NCBI GenBank assembly: GCA_015680685.1
Contig: MNCI01004620.1
Coordinates: 18,936 to 82,935 of the forward strand
Origin: Gnetum montanum
Taxonomy: Eukaryota; Streptophyta; Gnetopsida; Gnetales; Gnetaceae
DNA: 64,000 bases
Direction of reading: 5' to 3'
This document shows positions 1 to 15,026 of this stretch, piece by piece. Both the position numbers and the translations under genes were made by a program. Numbering within the stretch: position 1 is the first letter of the stretch; the number at the start of each line of letters is the position of its first letter. The notes below the pieces were generated by a model, which did no database searches, was not told where the DNA came from, and saw only the letters and a list, made by a program, of their open reading frames with translations.

Positions 1-43
1 TATTTTTATCTTTTTTGCATTTATTTGAATATTTTTTATGCAG

Positions 44-1863
<1,820 letters not shown>

Positions 1864-3019
1864 CTTCAGGGATATATTTTACTTTGTTTCTCCAGCAATA
1901 CCAGCTGAATGCAGATAAAATTTATATTTTACATAGTAGTTACGTATATTTAACTTCCATGATACTAAGTGTTATTGGGCTGGTGTATTTTGAAATCAGA
2001 TTTAGTAGTAGTTTCCGAGTGCCTTCTGTAATTGGCTTCGTCGTTACACAGATATTTAGATGGTTGGGCATGGCAGCGAAGTTCAAGTAAGCTGTCACAT
2101 AACTATATTGGATACTGGAATATTCCCTTCGTCACTGAACGGATGATAGATTCTTTTTAATTTGCAAGAAAATATCTGATGCAGAGTTTTGATTAAGTAC
2201 ACGTATTTTTCTCTACATATTTTCACAACGAGCGATGCATAGTTTTGCTTGTCATGTTGGCTTTTTATTGGATAATTTAAATGTCTAATATTCCGTACGT
2301 GCGAAGAGGGAAAACTGCCAAACGATGGATTGGGTGAGAGGGGAAACTGGCAAGTTCAGATCTGTGCATTGAGAAATTCTCACCTCAACAACTTATGCAA
2401 GTAACCTTTCTTCATAAAAAACTTGTAATTTGACCTGGAATCCCTGATGTTGCCTATTCTTGGAAGGGCCAAAGAAACGTCTATAGCGTATGCCTCAAAC
2501 GAATCTGATACTTAAAAACGTAACAATGGATACAAGTACGGGTACTTCAGTGTGACAATGGATACGCACTTTATAGGTAAGTTAGGTACTTAGGCACACT
2601 GTCGTGTTTGCACCAAATCATCATCAAGCTCGGTCAGTCCCATCACACTATAGGCACGTACCGGATAACTTGATGCTGTAAGTTTGGGCTGGTGCCATGT
2701 TTGTAGATTCAGGAGAATTCCCAGTAATAACAATTGGTTGATATATGTGGTCAGTGTTTGGCATCATTTGCATCTGACTTATATGGAATAAAACATTTAT
2801 GTACGTGATCATTCTATGCATGGAAATGCCTATTGCAACTTAAGGTTACGCATTATTTCAGGTTTTCAGATTGATGTAGCTGCTCCAAGAACAGGGAGAA
2901 TGATTATTACCACTCATTATCGAACCCTGGCATACTTATTGGTAGGGATGGGTCTTTTAGGGGCATGGGAAAGAAAACATTTAAAATATATTTATAAAAA
3001 AAGAAAACTGACAATTGCT
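1864..3019. other. Intergenic stretch, nothing recognised
   Basis: This is the downstream flank of the Bud32-like gene. It is AT-rich with stops in all frames, apart from short open stretches (for example 2816-3040) that have no recognisable motif. No RNA gene or repeat boundary was seen. Confidence 0.5.
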
Positions 3020-3835
3020 ATGGATTTTTATAATTCTTAGATTGAACATAACAGAATGGTAATTTCCATGGATGAAGAAAATGAAACATATTTGAATAGC
3101 TTCTACATTTTTTAAAATCTGTATTTTTTTATGGTATCTTATCCATTAACTCTTTTTTATTGGCATTTCTCTTAAGCATGAGAAATGTTTCTTTTCAATG
3201 TCCTTTCTGTAGAAGTGAAGATTTATGTTCTCATATTTTTTAAAAGTGTCTTATTGGTTTGCATGCTTGGAAATAAACATTAAGAATTTGTAACAATTTT
3301 CAACTAAAGATAAATGTAGTCATTCTTGGTCATCTGCCTACTTTATCTACTTCCTTTCTTTACATTTGAAAATGTTTTTGATCACTTGTTCTTTCCTCTA
3401 TAAGAAAGCTTCGATGTGTAGTTATTTTCTAACATCTAAAGCATAACTATGACCTCTCTTTAGGGTAAAATATTAAATTCTCAAAATGTTGCTTTTCAAC
3501 TATAGTTTCAAGCAAAAAAACTCCTCGTGAATAATTAATTTATTTTTGTTTTGGTATTAAGGATAGGAAGCCTTTTGCTTTTATTGTTATTTGTTTATTA
3601 TATTTGATTACTGTATTGTTTTTTTTAGAGATAGTTTCTTCTTTTTACAATAAATTCTTTAGTAAAAAGTGAAAACCTATGAGGGTGCTTTTGAATAAGG
3701 GTAAGGCTTGATTCTTTTCCTACCCTAATGGGGAGGTTTTCTAGAATTGGTTGTAAGGATAAAAACCTAAAAAGGCATCCCCAAAACCATTGGGTTTTTT
3801 TCTTTAGACTCTCTCTTTGATGATATGAAAATGAC
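3020..3835 (+). repeat. Repeat X, copy 1 (truncated LINE-tail-like repeat)
   Basis: It aligns by eye with 10800-11760 and 55210-56030. Shared landmarks are the block around 3120-3280, a decayed zf-RVT-like stretch ending in a T-rich run and 'AAGTGTCTTATTG', and the block at 3680-3830 with 'CCTACCC', 'GGGGAGGTTTT' and 'AAAACCTAAAAAGGCATC'. It is shorter than the other two copies. Its right edge abuts the antisense LINE at about 3836. No intact reading frame remains. Confidence 0.6.
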
Positions 3836-6288
3836 AATGAACTGAAGCTTTATTACTTCTAAAGACCCATAGGATTTATTGGATAGATATTACATTTTCA
3901 TGAAAAATAAAGTAAACTCTACAAATTGACCAAGCACCAATGATAGACTCAAAAACAAATCATATAGGCTTTTTGTTAGAACATTATAGCACTATTTCAA
4001 ATAGGTAGTCATAGCATAAGAAAGAAACACCTAATTCATCTTTAAGGGCTCTTGATATGCAAAACTTACAAATGCATTCTTCTCGAGGGAGTTATTCCAT
4101 TTTCCACTCTTAATTCTAAGATGATGAAAACTTAAGTGAAGCTTATTGAGAGCATTTGGATACTTGTTGGGAATAGCTGCTGAAAGATAGTAAGCTTTTA
4201 CATCTAGTTTATTAGATTTAATGTGATGTAAATAAAATTGCCTCTTGCCTTCCACATTTGTTCACATCTATGTTAAAACTTTTTGCTTGACTAATTGGTG
4301 AATATGCTTAGGATATTGTTGCATGTCCTCCTACGAGATATTCCATTTTCTTAATGATTGCATCCCTTGAAAATATCAACCATGATCTCGCAAACTCTCA
4401 TTCAAGAATTGCTCTAGAGAATTTGTCTTGCCTTGAGATATGCAAGCTATGAGTGTATCTAATGAATTGGTCCAAGACTTTTGCTTGTAAAGATAATAAA
4501 TCATATTCACATAATAACATTGAATAGGCATCTTCACCTTTAAATCATTGAGAAGAAAAGTTTTTTGCACTCTTTCAGTATCTTTAGCATTGAGTGTAGG
4601 TCCCTAAACAACACATCCATACAATAAAGTAAGATAGATGATAGTCTAAAAATTTTGTTTTATGACCTTCTAAGCTGAAAGGCCTAAATCTTTGCACTTC
4701 TTTTTGAAAGCATACAAAGCCTTAAAACCTCTTGCTATTTTTTTTTTAATGCACTTCCTCTACATATAATTGTTCATATAAATGAGACCAAAATGTTTAA
4801 AAGAATCTACTATTTGCATATTGGTACCTCCAAAATGGAAGTTATAACAATTTTTTTTGTACCCTAGATCATCAATTTGGTTTTATACACATTCACTTGA
4901 AGATCAGATGAACAACAATAATTTTCTAAAATTTGCAACATAATTTGCATATCTTCTACAGTAGTGGAAATCAAGGCAACATCATCTACATATAAAAGAA
5001 GATTTATTGCTTGGGATCTAGAGCTAATAGCATGACCTTCTTGCTTGTTGCACAACCATTTTTATATTTCATCAATAAAGATACTAAAGAGAGTTAAAAG
5101 AAAGTGGGCAACCTTGCTTAAATTTAATTTTGCTCTCAAATTGAAATTTTTTCTCTAAATTGCTATTTGTAATTTTAATAATAACTTCCTCATAATCTTT
5201 GAGTTGTTGCAATCAAATCTAAAGGAAGGTCAATTTTATGCAAGCACAACCAAAGTTTTGTATAAATCACTAAATCATATGCTTTTACAAAATCAATAAA
5301 ACAAATAAAAAAAATTTTATTAGGCAGTTTTACAAACTTTATGCAGTGTCTAAGAGTAATTAAGTGAACAATAGTAGAGTGATTTTGTATAAAACCTACT
5401 TGACATCTTGCTTTGACCTAGTTAACCCAAGAATTAATTCTTTTTTTCTAGAAAAATGCCCAACAACTTAGCAAAAATATTACTCACAAAAATCATTCAA
5501 TAATTGTTCAAATTATTTTTATCTCCCTTTTTATGTAACAATATAACTTTACTAGTTTTCTAATGTTGATTTAATCCTTGCTCCATTGTTGAATTTAATT
5601 TGTGCCAAATTTCTCTATAAATAGCAGATCCTCCCCACTTTAATAATTGTACATATAAACCATCTAGATCTGTAGCTTTGTCAAAATGGTAGTTTTTTAA
5701 TACCCTTTGTGATTTCCTTGAGAGTAAATTGGAGAGGTTGTTTGTGTACAATAGTAGTAAAATTATCATCTTGTCCTCTAAATATCTTATTGTAAATTGA
5801 GCAAATATCTTGAAAAGAAAAATTAAATGATAACAAGGCTTTATGATGAAAACATTGCTAAAACTGTCTAGGTTTCTTTTTAATTGTGTAAGCAAAATAT
5901 TCCTGCTCTTCCGTAATAAATTTCCTTTCTTTTGTTCAAATCAAGCATATATATCCTTAAATAAACTTTGTTTATAACTTTTATTTGCATTCTTAATATT
6001 CCGCCTAGCCTAAATGCAATCCTCATCAAACCAAGTCCTCTTAACACCTTGTTGATGTGAATGCACAACTTGCTTAACTACTGTAAACAAAATTTGTTCA
6101 AGCTCCTTATATCATCTTTTAAGAGCCTATTTGTTATGTGCTACATTCATATGTTTTTCCTTGACTATTGAGTCTGTATTGACATTTATTGTTATATAAG
6201 AAAAAACAATTGAAATTTGCAACAAAAACTCAACGTGATGATGATAGGACTCCACTAAATCTTCTCCAACTTTCAACTCAATAAAATC
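3836..6288 (-). mobile_element. Degenerate non-LTR retrotransposon with RT remnants (YVDD)
   Basis: Minus-strand pieces in different frames read as a LINE-type polyprotein from right to left. About 6045-5880 has the WFDEDC...R region that lies between endonuclease and RT. About 5895-5560 has KATDLDGLYVQLLKWGG (RT fingers). About 5300-5265 has DFVKAYD (RT motif A). About 4990-4960 has LLLYVDDVALIS (motif C, with both catalytic aspartates). 4570-4031 holds the C-terminal connection region. Frameshifts and stops separate the pieces, so it is dead. The YVDD version and surrounding sequence differ clearly from the L1 at 41.5-54.6 kb, so this is another LINE lineage; I cannot name the clade. 5' limit and poly-A end are not sharply defined. 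Confidence 0.75.
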
Positions 6289-6422
6289 AATTTCTTTATA
6301 AAAACAAAATTAGAGGACAGCGACGCCAATGTTATTCATTAACCATCAACATGCCAATTTCTTTATAAAAACAAAATTAGAGGACAGCAACGCCAATGTT
6401 ATTCATTAACCATCAACATGCC
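6289..6422. repeat. 67-bp tandem duplication
   Basis: Two adjacent 67-bp units, 6289-6355 and 6356-6422, are identical except for one G/A difference (GCGACGCC versus GCAACGCC). The unit starts AATTTCTTTATAAAAAC and ends CATCAACATGCC. The near identity indicates a recent duplication at the 5' edge of the LINE remnant. Confidence 0.9.
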
Positions 6423-7774
6423 TTTTTATGGCATTAGAGGTTACGAGCATCCTCTGGCATCTGCATTTGGGTCCAATTTTGAAAAACTTGCTAAAGGATT
6501 GCTGGAGGTTTTCTAGACCCAAGAGATTTTCTTGGTGATTGGAAGGGGCAGAGAGCAGGATTGCTGCTTCTGTTCTGCTACTGCATAACTACAGTTATGC
6601 AACCACCTTTGTCTTCAAGAATATGAGAATACGTTGAAATCGAGGAATTATCATCTAGCCTCTGAAATACATTTCAAGCATTTGGAAGAGCAACAGCTTT
6701 GAATGATTAAATATGGCCATGATAGAAACAAGGGGGTCGGCGTACCAAGAATATCATAACATTTCACTCACTCGTATGATTTTGGTGTGATCGATTTCCT
6801 TAAAAGTGATCGGAAAATTCATCCTATGGGAAGCTCTCAATGAGAACATGCAATTTATAGGGGAAAAGATAAGAAGCAATCCGCCGTCCAACCAGGTAAC
6901 ATAACAGAATGTACAGCTTCCGGGGGACATATCAGCTCTATAATAAAACATCCTAACATTACCTATTTTATTAAAAAATATTCAACTGTTACAATGAAAA
7001 TTTTGGGAGTCCAAATATCAACATGGTACTTTCTATCGCTATCCTTTCTGCATCCAGAATACAATCTTCCAACACTATTCACAAGATTAAAATCCACAAT
7101 ACAATCTTCCAAAAACTTTTCACAAGATTAGAATCGGTATTATTGTATATTTAAATTTTGTGCATCGCAAAGGCTCATACCAGGGGGAAAAAACCATGCG
7201 CACAAATTGTAAATCAAAGCTTGTGTATCAAACCGAGCTTAATCCTCTCATGATGCCCTTGCACCTATAAGGTTATCATCAAACAGATATAATTTTCCCT
7301 TCATGTTTCTCTGTTCCTATGCTTGCAAGTAAATTAGTGAGAAATATGTCTCAAAGAGATCTGATACGAAACACAAGTAGGATGAAAAGCTTGACCAAGG
7401 CCAATGAGAGGCTTTAACTATCAAAATATTTTGGTAAAAGCCACAGCGGCACAACAACCGTAACAGGACAAGCAGGGATTTAATGTTCTGCTGTAAAAAC
7501 ACATTCTTTTATGAAGCCTAAAAATAACCCCAAGAAACCAATATAGTGGCTTTTGTTAGGCACGACCCTGCCAATTCAAATGGAAAAATGATGCAGCTAG
7601 AACTGATAACCATGAAAAGATTGCCATTCGCAATCTACAAAAACAAGGAAGGATCAAAGAAGAAACCACCTTCTCATTTGTTCATTTGATATTTTCAGAT
7701 ACTAACAAACTCCATTTTATTCAAACATTGTGCTGTCAACAGATCTTTCCATAGGGCAGCAAAATTGTTGACCT
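6423..7774. other. Intergenic stretch, nothing recognised
   Basis: No coding region, RNA gene or repeat family could be supported. Short minus-strand open stretches (for example 6754-6951) lack recognisable motifs. This may be a distal flank or an old unique region between RPL24 and the LINE debris. Confidence 0.4.
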
Positions 7775-7966
7775 CTTTCAAGGCTCTGCAGCAGTATGCA
7801 TCCATTTCTTCTATAAAGTGCCCGTCTGACATAAAACTCAAAATCTTTCAAGGCTCTGCAGCAGTACCATTTCTTCTATAAAGTGCCCGTCTAACATAAA
7901 ATCTTTCATGGCTCTGTAGCAGTATGCATCCGTTTCTTCTATAAAGTGCCCATTCAACATATAACT
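7775..7966. repeat. Threefold short tandem repeat (58-70 bp units)
   Basis: Three units start at 7775, 7845 and 7903, each beginning CTTTCAAGGCTCTGCAGCAG or a near variant and containing TTTCTTCTATAAAGTGCCC. Unit 2 lacks about 8 bp (TGCATCCA region) and unit 3 carries several substitutions. The array lies about 730 bp downstream of the RPL24 stop codon. No function is evident. Confidence 0.85.
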
Positions 7967-8695
7967 CTACATATAGCTAAGCCTTCAAAATCTACAAACC
8001 ATAACGTTATTACTCAAAAAACATTAACCCCGATATGGCCTGATTTAAGCATTGCAGATTTCTGAGATTTCGTGCATTGCTGCAAAAGCATCAGTAACCA
8101 TTCCATTGGCACAAGTACGTTGTGCCAAGTCTAAGAAATTCCATTACCAAATGTTAACATGAAACAGAGTTCCATTAATCAGTGACATATAACAAGAGAT
8201 TGGCATCAATTCAACTTTATCAAGAGCTACCAAATGTCGTCCCTTAAAAACCCTTGAAAACTTTGCCAAGTTAACATGATTAAGCAATCAGCACCAACTA
8301 AGAGGAGGAAACTCACTGAAAGCCTTTGAAAGTTAACAATATGATAAAAACTTAAAAACTCCATTTCGAAACCAATTCTAAACCAGTGAAACATATTCAA
8401 AACCATTGCATGATATAAAGCAAATTTTGAATTCACTTTGGAAAAAATTGATCCTCAATTTCTGAATCAATTCAAAAATTTGCAAATCTCAATACGTTTT
8501 TCATTTTGGGCAACAACGGTTTTTAATACTTGCAGTACCCCTACCATGCAAAACTGGATTACAAGTGATCGTTCATGAAAATTTAAAAAACTATGCAAAC
8601 AATTTTATCAAATTTTTCTAGTCTAGAACAACTGTAAGGCATCGTCAGTCACCTTCCATTACTACATTGAAAAGCACAAACAAAAATAAAGTTCT
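7967..8695. other. 3' flank of RPL24
   Basis: This holds the presumed 3' UTR and downstream sequence of the minus-strand RPL24 gene. A single poly(A) site cannot be chosen from sequence alone. Minus-strand open stretches such as 8227-8436 have no recognisable domain and no splice context. Confidence 0.4.
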
Positions 8696-9986
<1,291 letters not shown>

Positions 9987-10190
9987 CTCGCTGCTGCACC
10001 ACTCCCTCTCTGCTGCGCTAGAAATGCTACACCACTCCCTCTCTGCTGCACCACACGGATTATAAAACCCTACCTCTGATGTCGAAACCGTATGCCCGGA
10101 CTGGGCGCCCTGATTATAAAACCCTACCTCTGATGTCGAAACCGTATGCCCGGGGTGGCCGCTTACCCATATAATGACGCCAGAATTTGA
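9987..10190 (-). promoter_or_regulatory. RPL24 5' leader and core promoter with duplicated telo-box/TATA module
   Basis: Upstream of the RPL24 start, TAGGGTTTTATAATC occurs twice on the coding strand, in units that begin at 10058 and 10112 (54-bp period; the shared block also contains GATGTCGAAACCGTATGCCC). TAGGGTTT is the telo-box typical of plant ribosomal protein promoters, and TTATAA next to it could serve as a TATA element. The leader holds two copies of CAGAGAGGGAGTGGTG (about 9990-10050). Which unit sets the start site cannot be told from sequence. Related blocks occur four more times at 39771-41469. Confidence 0.65.
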
Positions 10191-10221
10191 TTTTTATCTT
10201 TTTTATATATATTTACCTTAA

Positions 10222-13163
10222 GATGGATGTGATTTTTTAGATTTCTTGAAGTGTTTAAAGTTTTTTTTCTTTTTTAATTAATACGTAAAATTATTTGAGG
10301 GTTAACTTAATATTTTCGTAGAATTTAAAGAGAATATAATAAAGTCTTGACAAAAAACTAAATCTAAGACTAACCATGAATGAAGTGTTTGGATAGTGGC
10401 AAGATCTTTAGTGCAGACACCCCACCTCACAATTTCAATTGGTAACACTAAGTTATGAATTAAAGTAAAAATCATAAAAGGAATTCTAAAACCATCAAAA
10501 ATAGACTTGGTTAGAACTTGGAACATAAATGTGCCTTAAGTGTAATTTCAACTTGCAACCACTTGCCTACACCAGGGTATGTTCGATACCAAAATATAAA
10601 TATTATAAAAATAAAAATTCAGAGTACAGGAGTAGATGAGCACTACAAAGAGGAGACATGTGACTTGTGTTTTGCAAGTCATTTGTTCAATTCCAAGGAG
10701 TATGTTGATATAACACTATTATGTTTTTCGTAAGTTCTATGATGCTTGTATTTTCTAAACGGGCATATAGTCAAGTTTAATGAGGGTTAAAAAATGTAAG
10801 AAAATGAAAAATATTTGGAGATATCCTACCTTTCCTAAAATTCATATTTTTTTATGGTGTCTTATTCATCAAGGTCTTCTTATATGCACTTGTCTTGAAT
10901 ATATGAGAATTGTTTCTCCACAATGTTCTATTTATAGAAATGAAGATGCATTTTCTCATGGTTTTTTTTTAAGTGTCCTATTGCTCAACATGCTTAGAAC
11001 TTGACATTTGAAATTTGTAACAACTTTTAACCAAGCATCAATGAAGTTATTCTTGGTGATCAACCTATTTGTCTATTTTCTTTCTTTATTTTTGAAAGTG
11101 GGTTCAACCACTTTTTCTTTTCTCTCTTTAGAAGATTTGGTGTGCAGCTATTTTCTAGCAACAAGAGCATAACTATGACCTCTCTTCACAAGTGAAATCT
11201 CATATCATCAAATACATCACTTTTCAACTATAGTAGCTTCAAGTGAAAAAGCTGATAATGAAAACTGAAGAATAAATTTATTTTCTTCGGTATTAACTTT
11301 TTCTTTTGAAGGCTCAAAGATGGAAGTTTTCAGCTTCTATTGCAATTTGTTTATTATTTGTCATTAATGTGTTCTTTTTATCTTTAGGGAGAGTTTTCTC
11401 TCTCTTTACAAGCAATAATGAGGTATTAGCCTAGTGGCAAGACTCTTCATTTGAAAGTAACAAGTCACGGGTTTGATTTTAGTGAGTAATGTTGAGTTGT
11501 AAAGTTCTAATTGAACTATATCATAGGATGTACCTATATTACAATTATTACAAGGTTCAAACACCCCCTTTTTCTTTCTAAGAAATCCTTTAGTATGAAC
11601 TAAAAACTTACAAGGATGCTTATGAACAAGGGTAAAGGCCTAATCCTTTTCCTACCCCATAGGGGAGGTTTTTCATGATTGGTTGTAAGGATGAAAACCT
11701 AAAAAGACATCCCCAAAACTATTGAGCTTTTTCTTTAGACTTTCTCTTTGATAATCTAATGTGCCCTCAATTTTTAAAATATTATTATTCATTTTTTAGG
11801 GGTTCGACTCCCCCCACCACCAATCCCTTTCAAAAAGAGTTTCAAGTTGATTTGCTAAAACTAAAATTTTTCATATATCCATTGAGACCCTTTAGATCTA
11901 TTGGACTAGTTTTAGAATTCCTTTCTGTAATTTTTTTTGCTTTTAATATATAACCTTAGATTTACTTGAATTTATTATCTTTTCTTTTCTTTTTCTTTAT
12001 CAAAGTTACAAGTCTTACAATAACAGTAAGGGTTTAACCAAGTGTTTGAACTTTTGTTAATCTCAAGGGCTTCATTAACTAGACAAATTTCTATAGAATT
12101 ATTATGAGGGATTTTGAATTAACTCTACCAATGTTGGTTCCAAGCCTGGATACAAAAGGAGGAGAGTTAGCATAAGGATGGTAGCCAACTATTAAGGGGA
12201 TGTTAATTTCAATACCAATGCAAAAACAAATATTGAAACCTATGCAAATCTTTAATTCTACTATCCATTTTGGGATTTGAATAAATAAATAAACATTCTA
12301 AACTTAATCAGTCAACACCACTAAGCAAACCTTGAAACATGCCGAAGCAATTAGTCAATACTGGATAAACCCCAATTCTTTTTGTCTTCTCATGCTCTAA
12401 AAATAGATGAGAAATTCTTATTTTTTGGGAATCAAGATAATTGTATGCCAAGATATTGAATCTAGAACATTTGTTTAGTTTAAATAGAAATCTCCTTTTA
12501 AAAGATGTAAATATGGGTAAAGGTTTATTTTGTAATTTTTCCTCTAAAAATAATCAATTTTTTTATAAAAAAATTATCATGTTTTCCTTATTCTCATATA
12601 TGCTCTCTATGACCTAAGGGGAAGATAGTTTGACACATAGCAAAAGCTAAGGACCCCATCTAACTAATGAGTGAAGAGAGGATCTTACAATAACAACATT
12701 GCTATTTCAATAAAAAAAAACCAAAAAGGAAAATCAAATAGGATATGAAAATTAATAGTTCAAGATGATATAGAAAAATTTAAGATAACCAAAATTGAAC
12801 AATTAATAAAATAGGATTACTATCCAAAGGTTCACCTTGCAAAAGCATAGTTTTTAAAAGTTTGTGAATGAAGAAAGATATAACCTCTTTTTGAGTAGTT
12901 ACACTCAAGCTTGAACCCTAAATCTTAGAACATGAAAAACAAACACTTTATCATCACTCCAAATGATGACCCATCAAGAAAACTTGTAACTAATCAAAAT
13001 CCAAATCTTAATCTTAAATGAACTCATAACCAACCCCACATCTATGCTGTGATAATGATGATAAATACAATAATATTCATTTTTCATAGACATAAAACTA
13101 ATAAACTTTTAGAGCTATTCATTTGCTTTTTAACTCACAAGGAATGCAATAATGGTTTTTCAA
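10222..13163 (+). repeat. Repeat X, copy 2 (LINE-tail-like), left part of a segmental duplication
   Basis: It aligns along its whole length with 54628-57486; the shared start reads GATGNATGTGATTTTT. At about 10805-10995 the plus strand reads IWRYPTFPKIHIFLWCLIHQ followed by C-S-I-Y-R-N-E-D, the signature of a zf-RVT (reverse-transcriptase zinc-binding) domain, so at least this part derives from a LINE. The rest (11000-13160) has no coding potential. It includes a tRNA-like SINE candidate (11421-11560) and T-rich tracts. It begins about 30 bp past the RPL24 promoter. Confidence 0.7.
11421..11560 (+). repeat. Candidate tRNA-derived SINE remnant
   Basis: AGCCTAGTGG (11428-11437) fits the Pol III A-box consensus RGYNNARYGG. 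About 40 bp on, GGGTTTGATTTT (11469-11480) is a decayed B box; the corresponding site in the second copy (about 55782) reads GGGTTCAATTA, closer to consensus. The start and end of the SINE, and target duplications, cannot be defined. It may simply be an old tRNA-related sequence within repeat X. Confidence 0.35.
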
Positions 13164-13668
13164 TGATGAACCATTCAACAAGTTGTGTCAATGGGCATGT
13201 ATCAACATAGCCCCATCAATGCATCCCTATTAATGCATGGTTAGATGCATCAATGCAGTGTCTAGTCTTGCCTATATAAATGTGCATCCCCATTGCATTT
13301 ATGGCACATTAAGTCGATAGAGTAGCCAAATTCTTGTAGTTTTCTTCCATCAAAATTAGAATATTTTCTAAGTATCGACAGTAGGACTTCAATGATTGTA
13401 TGAATCCTTATTCAAACATCAATGTACCTAAACAATTTGATGTGTTGGCAATAAAGACAAGATTCTTGAAATTCCTTGTAGCAATTAAGAATAGTTTAAT
13501 GTTTCCATTATGCACTTTCTTACTTACGCATTTTATATTCATGAACTTAGTTAATTAATATCCTCGATAATCATACATAAACAAGATCGCCTTGAACATA
13601 CCATTAATGCTTGATAATCCTTGTAGTGTTATTGCTTGGTACACCCAGTAGCCTAACACTTGGTAACC
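13164..13668 (+). repeat. LTR F, 5' part (plus strand), interrupted by element D1
   Basis: It begins TGATGAACC, like the other LTRs here, and has TATATAAA at 13273-13280. Its order of blocks matches the plus-strand LTRs of element C (for example the 'AATCCTTATTCAAACATCAATGTACCT' region and 'ACTTAGTTAATTAATAT', both shared with C in altered form). It stops at 13668, where the oppositely oriented LTR of D1 begins. Its continuation would lie beyond the far end of D1 and is not in the window. The same junction occurs at 58004/58005. Confidence 0.65.
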
Positions 13669-13948
13669 TAACGAGTGGTTGAGGTACCCCTACATCCAAC
13701 TATATGAATCACAAAGTGTTCACACACAATCCAATCGAATTCTGCAGACTCTATAGTTTTCCTATGCACTAGTTCACTAGGAAGTAAACTAGGCATTGAG
13801 AACGTTTGTTGTCTTCCCAACTACACTTGTGAAACTCAAGGGTATGGTTTAAGTGTAATTGAGGGACATGATTTTATCATTTTATATTTTATGGTTCTGG
13901 TGCTTGAAATAAACAGGATAGAGAATAAAGTAATTTAATGTCTAGTTT
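13669..13948 (-). repeat. Element D1 3' LTR, first part
   Basis: The LTR continues at 29622-30238; element A lies between. The two parts joined (897 bp) match 58005-58918 in the second copy, including 'GAGTGGTTGAGGTACCCC' at the start. The terminal TGATGAG has decayed to TAACGAG. The last five bases, AGTTT (13944-13948), are one half of the target duplication of element A. Confidence 0.85.
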
Positions 13949-14839
13949 TGATGAGTGGCTGGGTACCCCTACACTCAACCATACAAATACAAGCGTTCAT
14001 GCACGATCCGGTCAAACTCCACACACGGACTAGTTGTGGGATCTAGATAGTTACTCGTTGATCGCAGTTCGCTATCTTCCCACCTAGATTAGTATTAGCT
14101 TGTCACGTATGGTTTAGTCTAGAGTGAGGTGTATGATGTGTTTCCTATACTAGTGCTACTCCTAAAGGCAATGGAAAGTAACTTGTTTAAGCTAAGAGGG
14201 AAAGGGTGAAGAGAGTCTAAGCTAATAGGAAAGGGGTGGAGAGAATCTAAACTAGCCTAAGTGCGATGAGTATCCGTTCCTTAATCATCTGTACACATTT
14301 TGGACCTCGTGTACCACTACCACTGGGATTACCAAACATATGTCCTACGTATCCTACTGGGTTACCAAGTAGTCACACTTAAATGCTCATGATTAAGTCG
14401 TACTCATTCCACGATTAATAACAAGGATAGGAATTGAGGGTGAGAGATATTAATTATGAAAGCAATAAATAATAATTAAATAACTAAAACTAAGTGAATG
14501 CTGCAATGATGAACTAATCTCAGTCTTTATTTCTGGTCATGTGCATGTCCAAGTATGTCACACTCGAATAAAGGTGCCGTACAATTACAATCATCACACT
14601 GCGGGCATGCACTGGGAGAAAGGGTTGAGAAGAACTAACAAATGACTAAAAAACTAACTGACTAAGAACTAATTCTTAATTGACTTTCCCATGCACCCAC
14701 ATGTGTATTTATAGGCCCACATAGGAGTCATGATATCGTGTATCTGATATTGTTATTTAGGTCATGATATCATGTACCCGATATCGTGGATCCAATATCG
14801 TAGGTCCAATATTGGAGCCTGACAAATCATGGTTCATCA
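13949..14839 (-). repeat. Element A 3' LTR
   Basis: It is 891 bp, the same length as the partner at 28726-29616 and similar throughout. A TATA box (TATAAATA on the coding strand) is at 14706-14713. Upstream of it (14728-14815) lies a U3 cluster of GATATC-type palindromic repeats. TG...CA termini lie within the inverted ends TGATGAG and TTCATCA. Confidence 0.92.
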
Positions 14840-14857
14840 TACCCCCACGACTGAATG
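14840..14857 (-). promoter_or_regulatory. Element A polypurine tract
   Basis: On the coding strand CATTCAGTCGTGGGGGTA abuts the 3' LTR (TGATGAACC). GTGGGGGTA is the likely plus-strand primer. The same words, AGTC(G/A)TGGGGGTA, sit at this place in B, D and E, and AGTCGTGGAGGTA in C. Confidence 0.8.
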
Positions 14858-15026
14858 AAAACTTATCCTCGAGTTAAACAAAATGAGAACAAGCCCAATT
14901 AATTACACAGTGGATAGGTATGGGATTATTGACTGACTAGGAATTTATTCATGCCGCAGTGGAGAATTGAATACAAAAAAATTGGGACATAAACATGAAA
15001 TTTCAATTACAAAATTTTATTGGAAC

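Noticed and set aside
7775-7966. CRISPR-like or satellite array
   Set aside because: Three imperfect direct units with no unique spacers, in plant nuclear DNA; an ordinary tandem duplication.
10780-11004. Possible small host gene
   Set aside because: The peptide is a zf-RVT-type LINE domain and is repeated in degenerate form at about 3100-3280 and 55240-55420.
11799-11813. Possible tRNA gene (perfect T-arm-like GGGGTTCGACTCCCC)
   Set aside because: No anticodon or D arm upstream; the preceding 60 bp are AT-rich, and the second copy (about 56070) has lost the stem.
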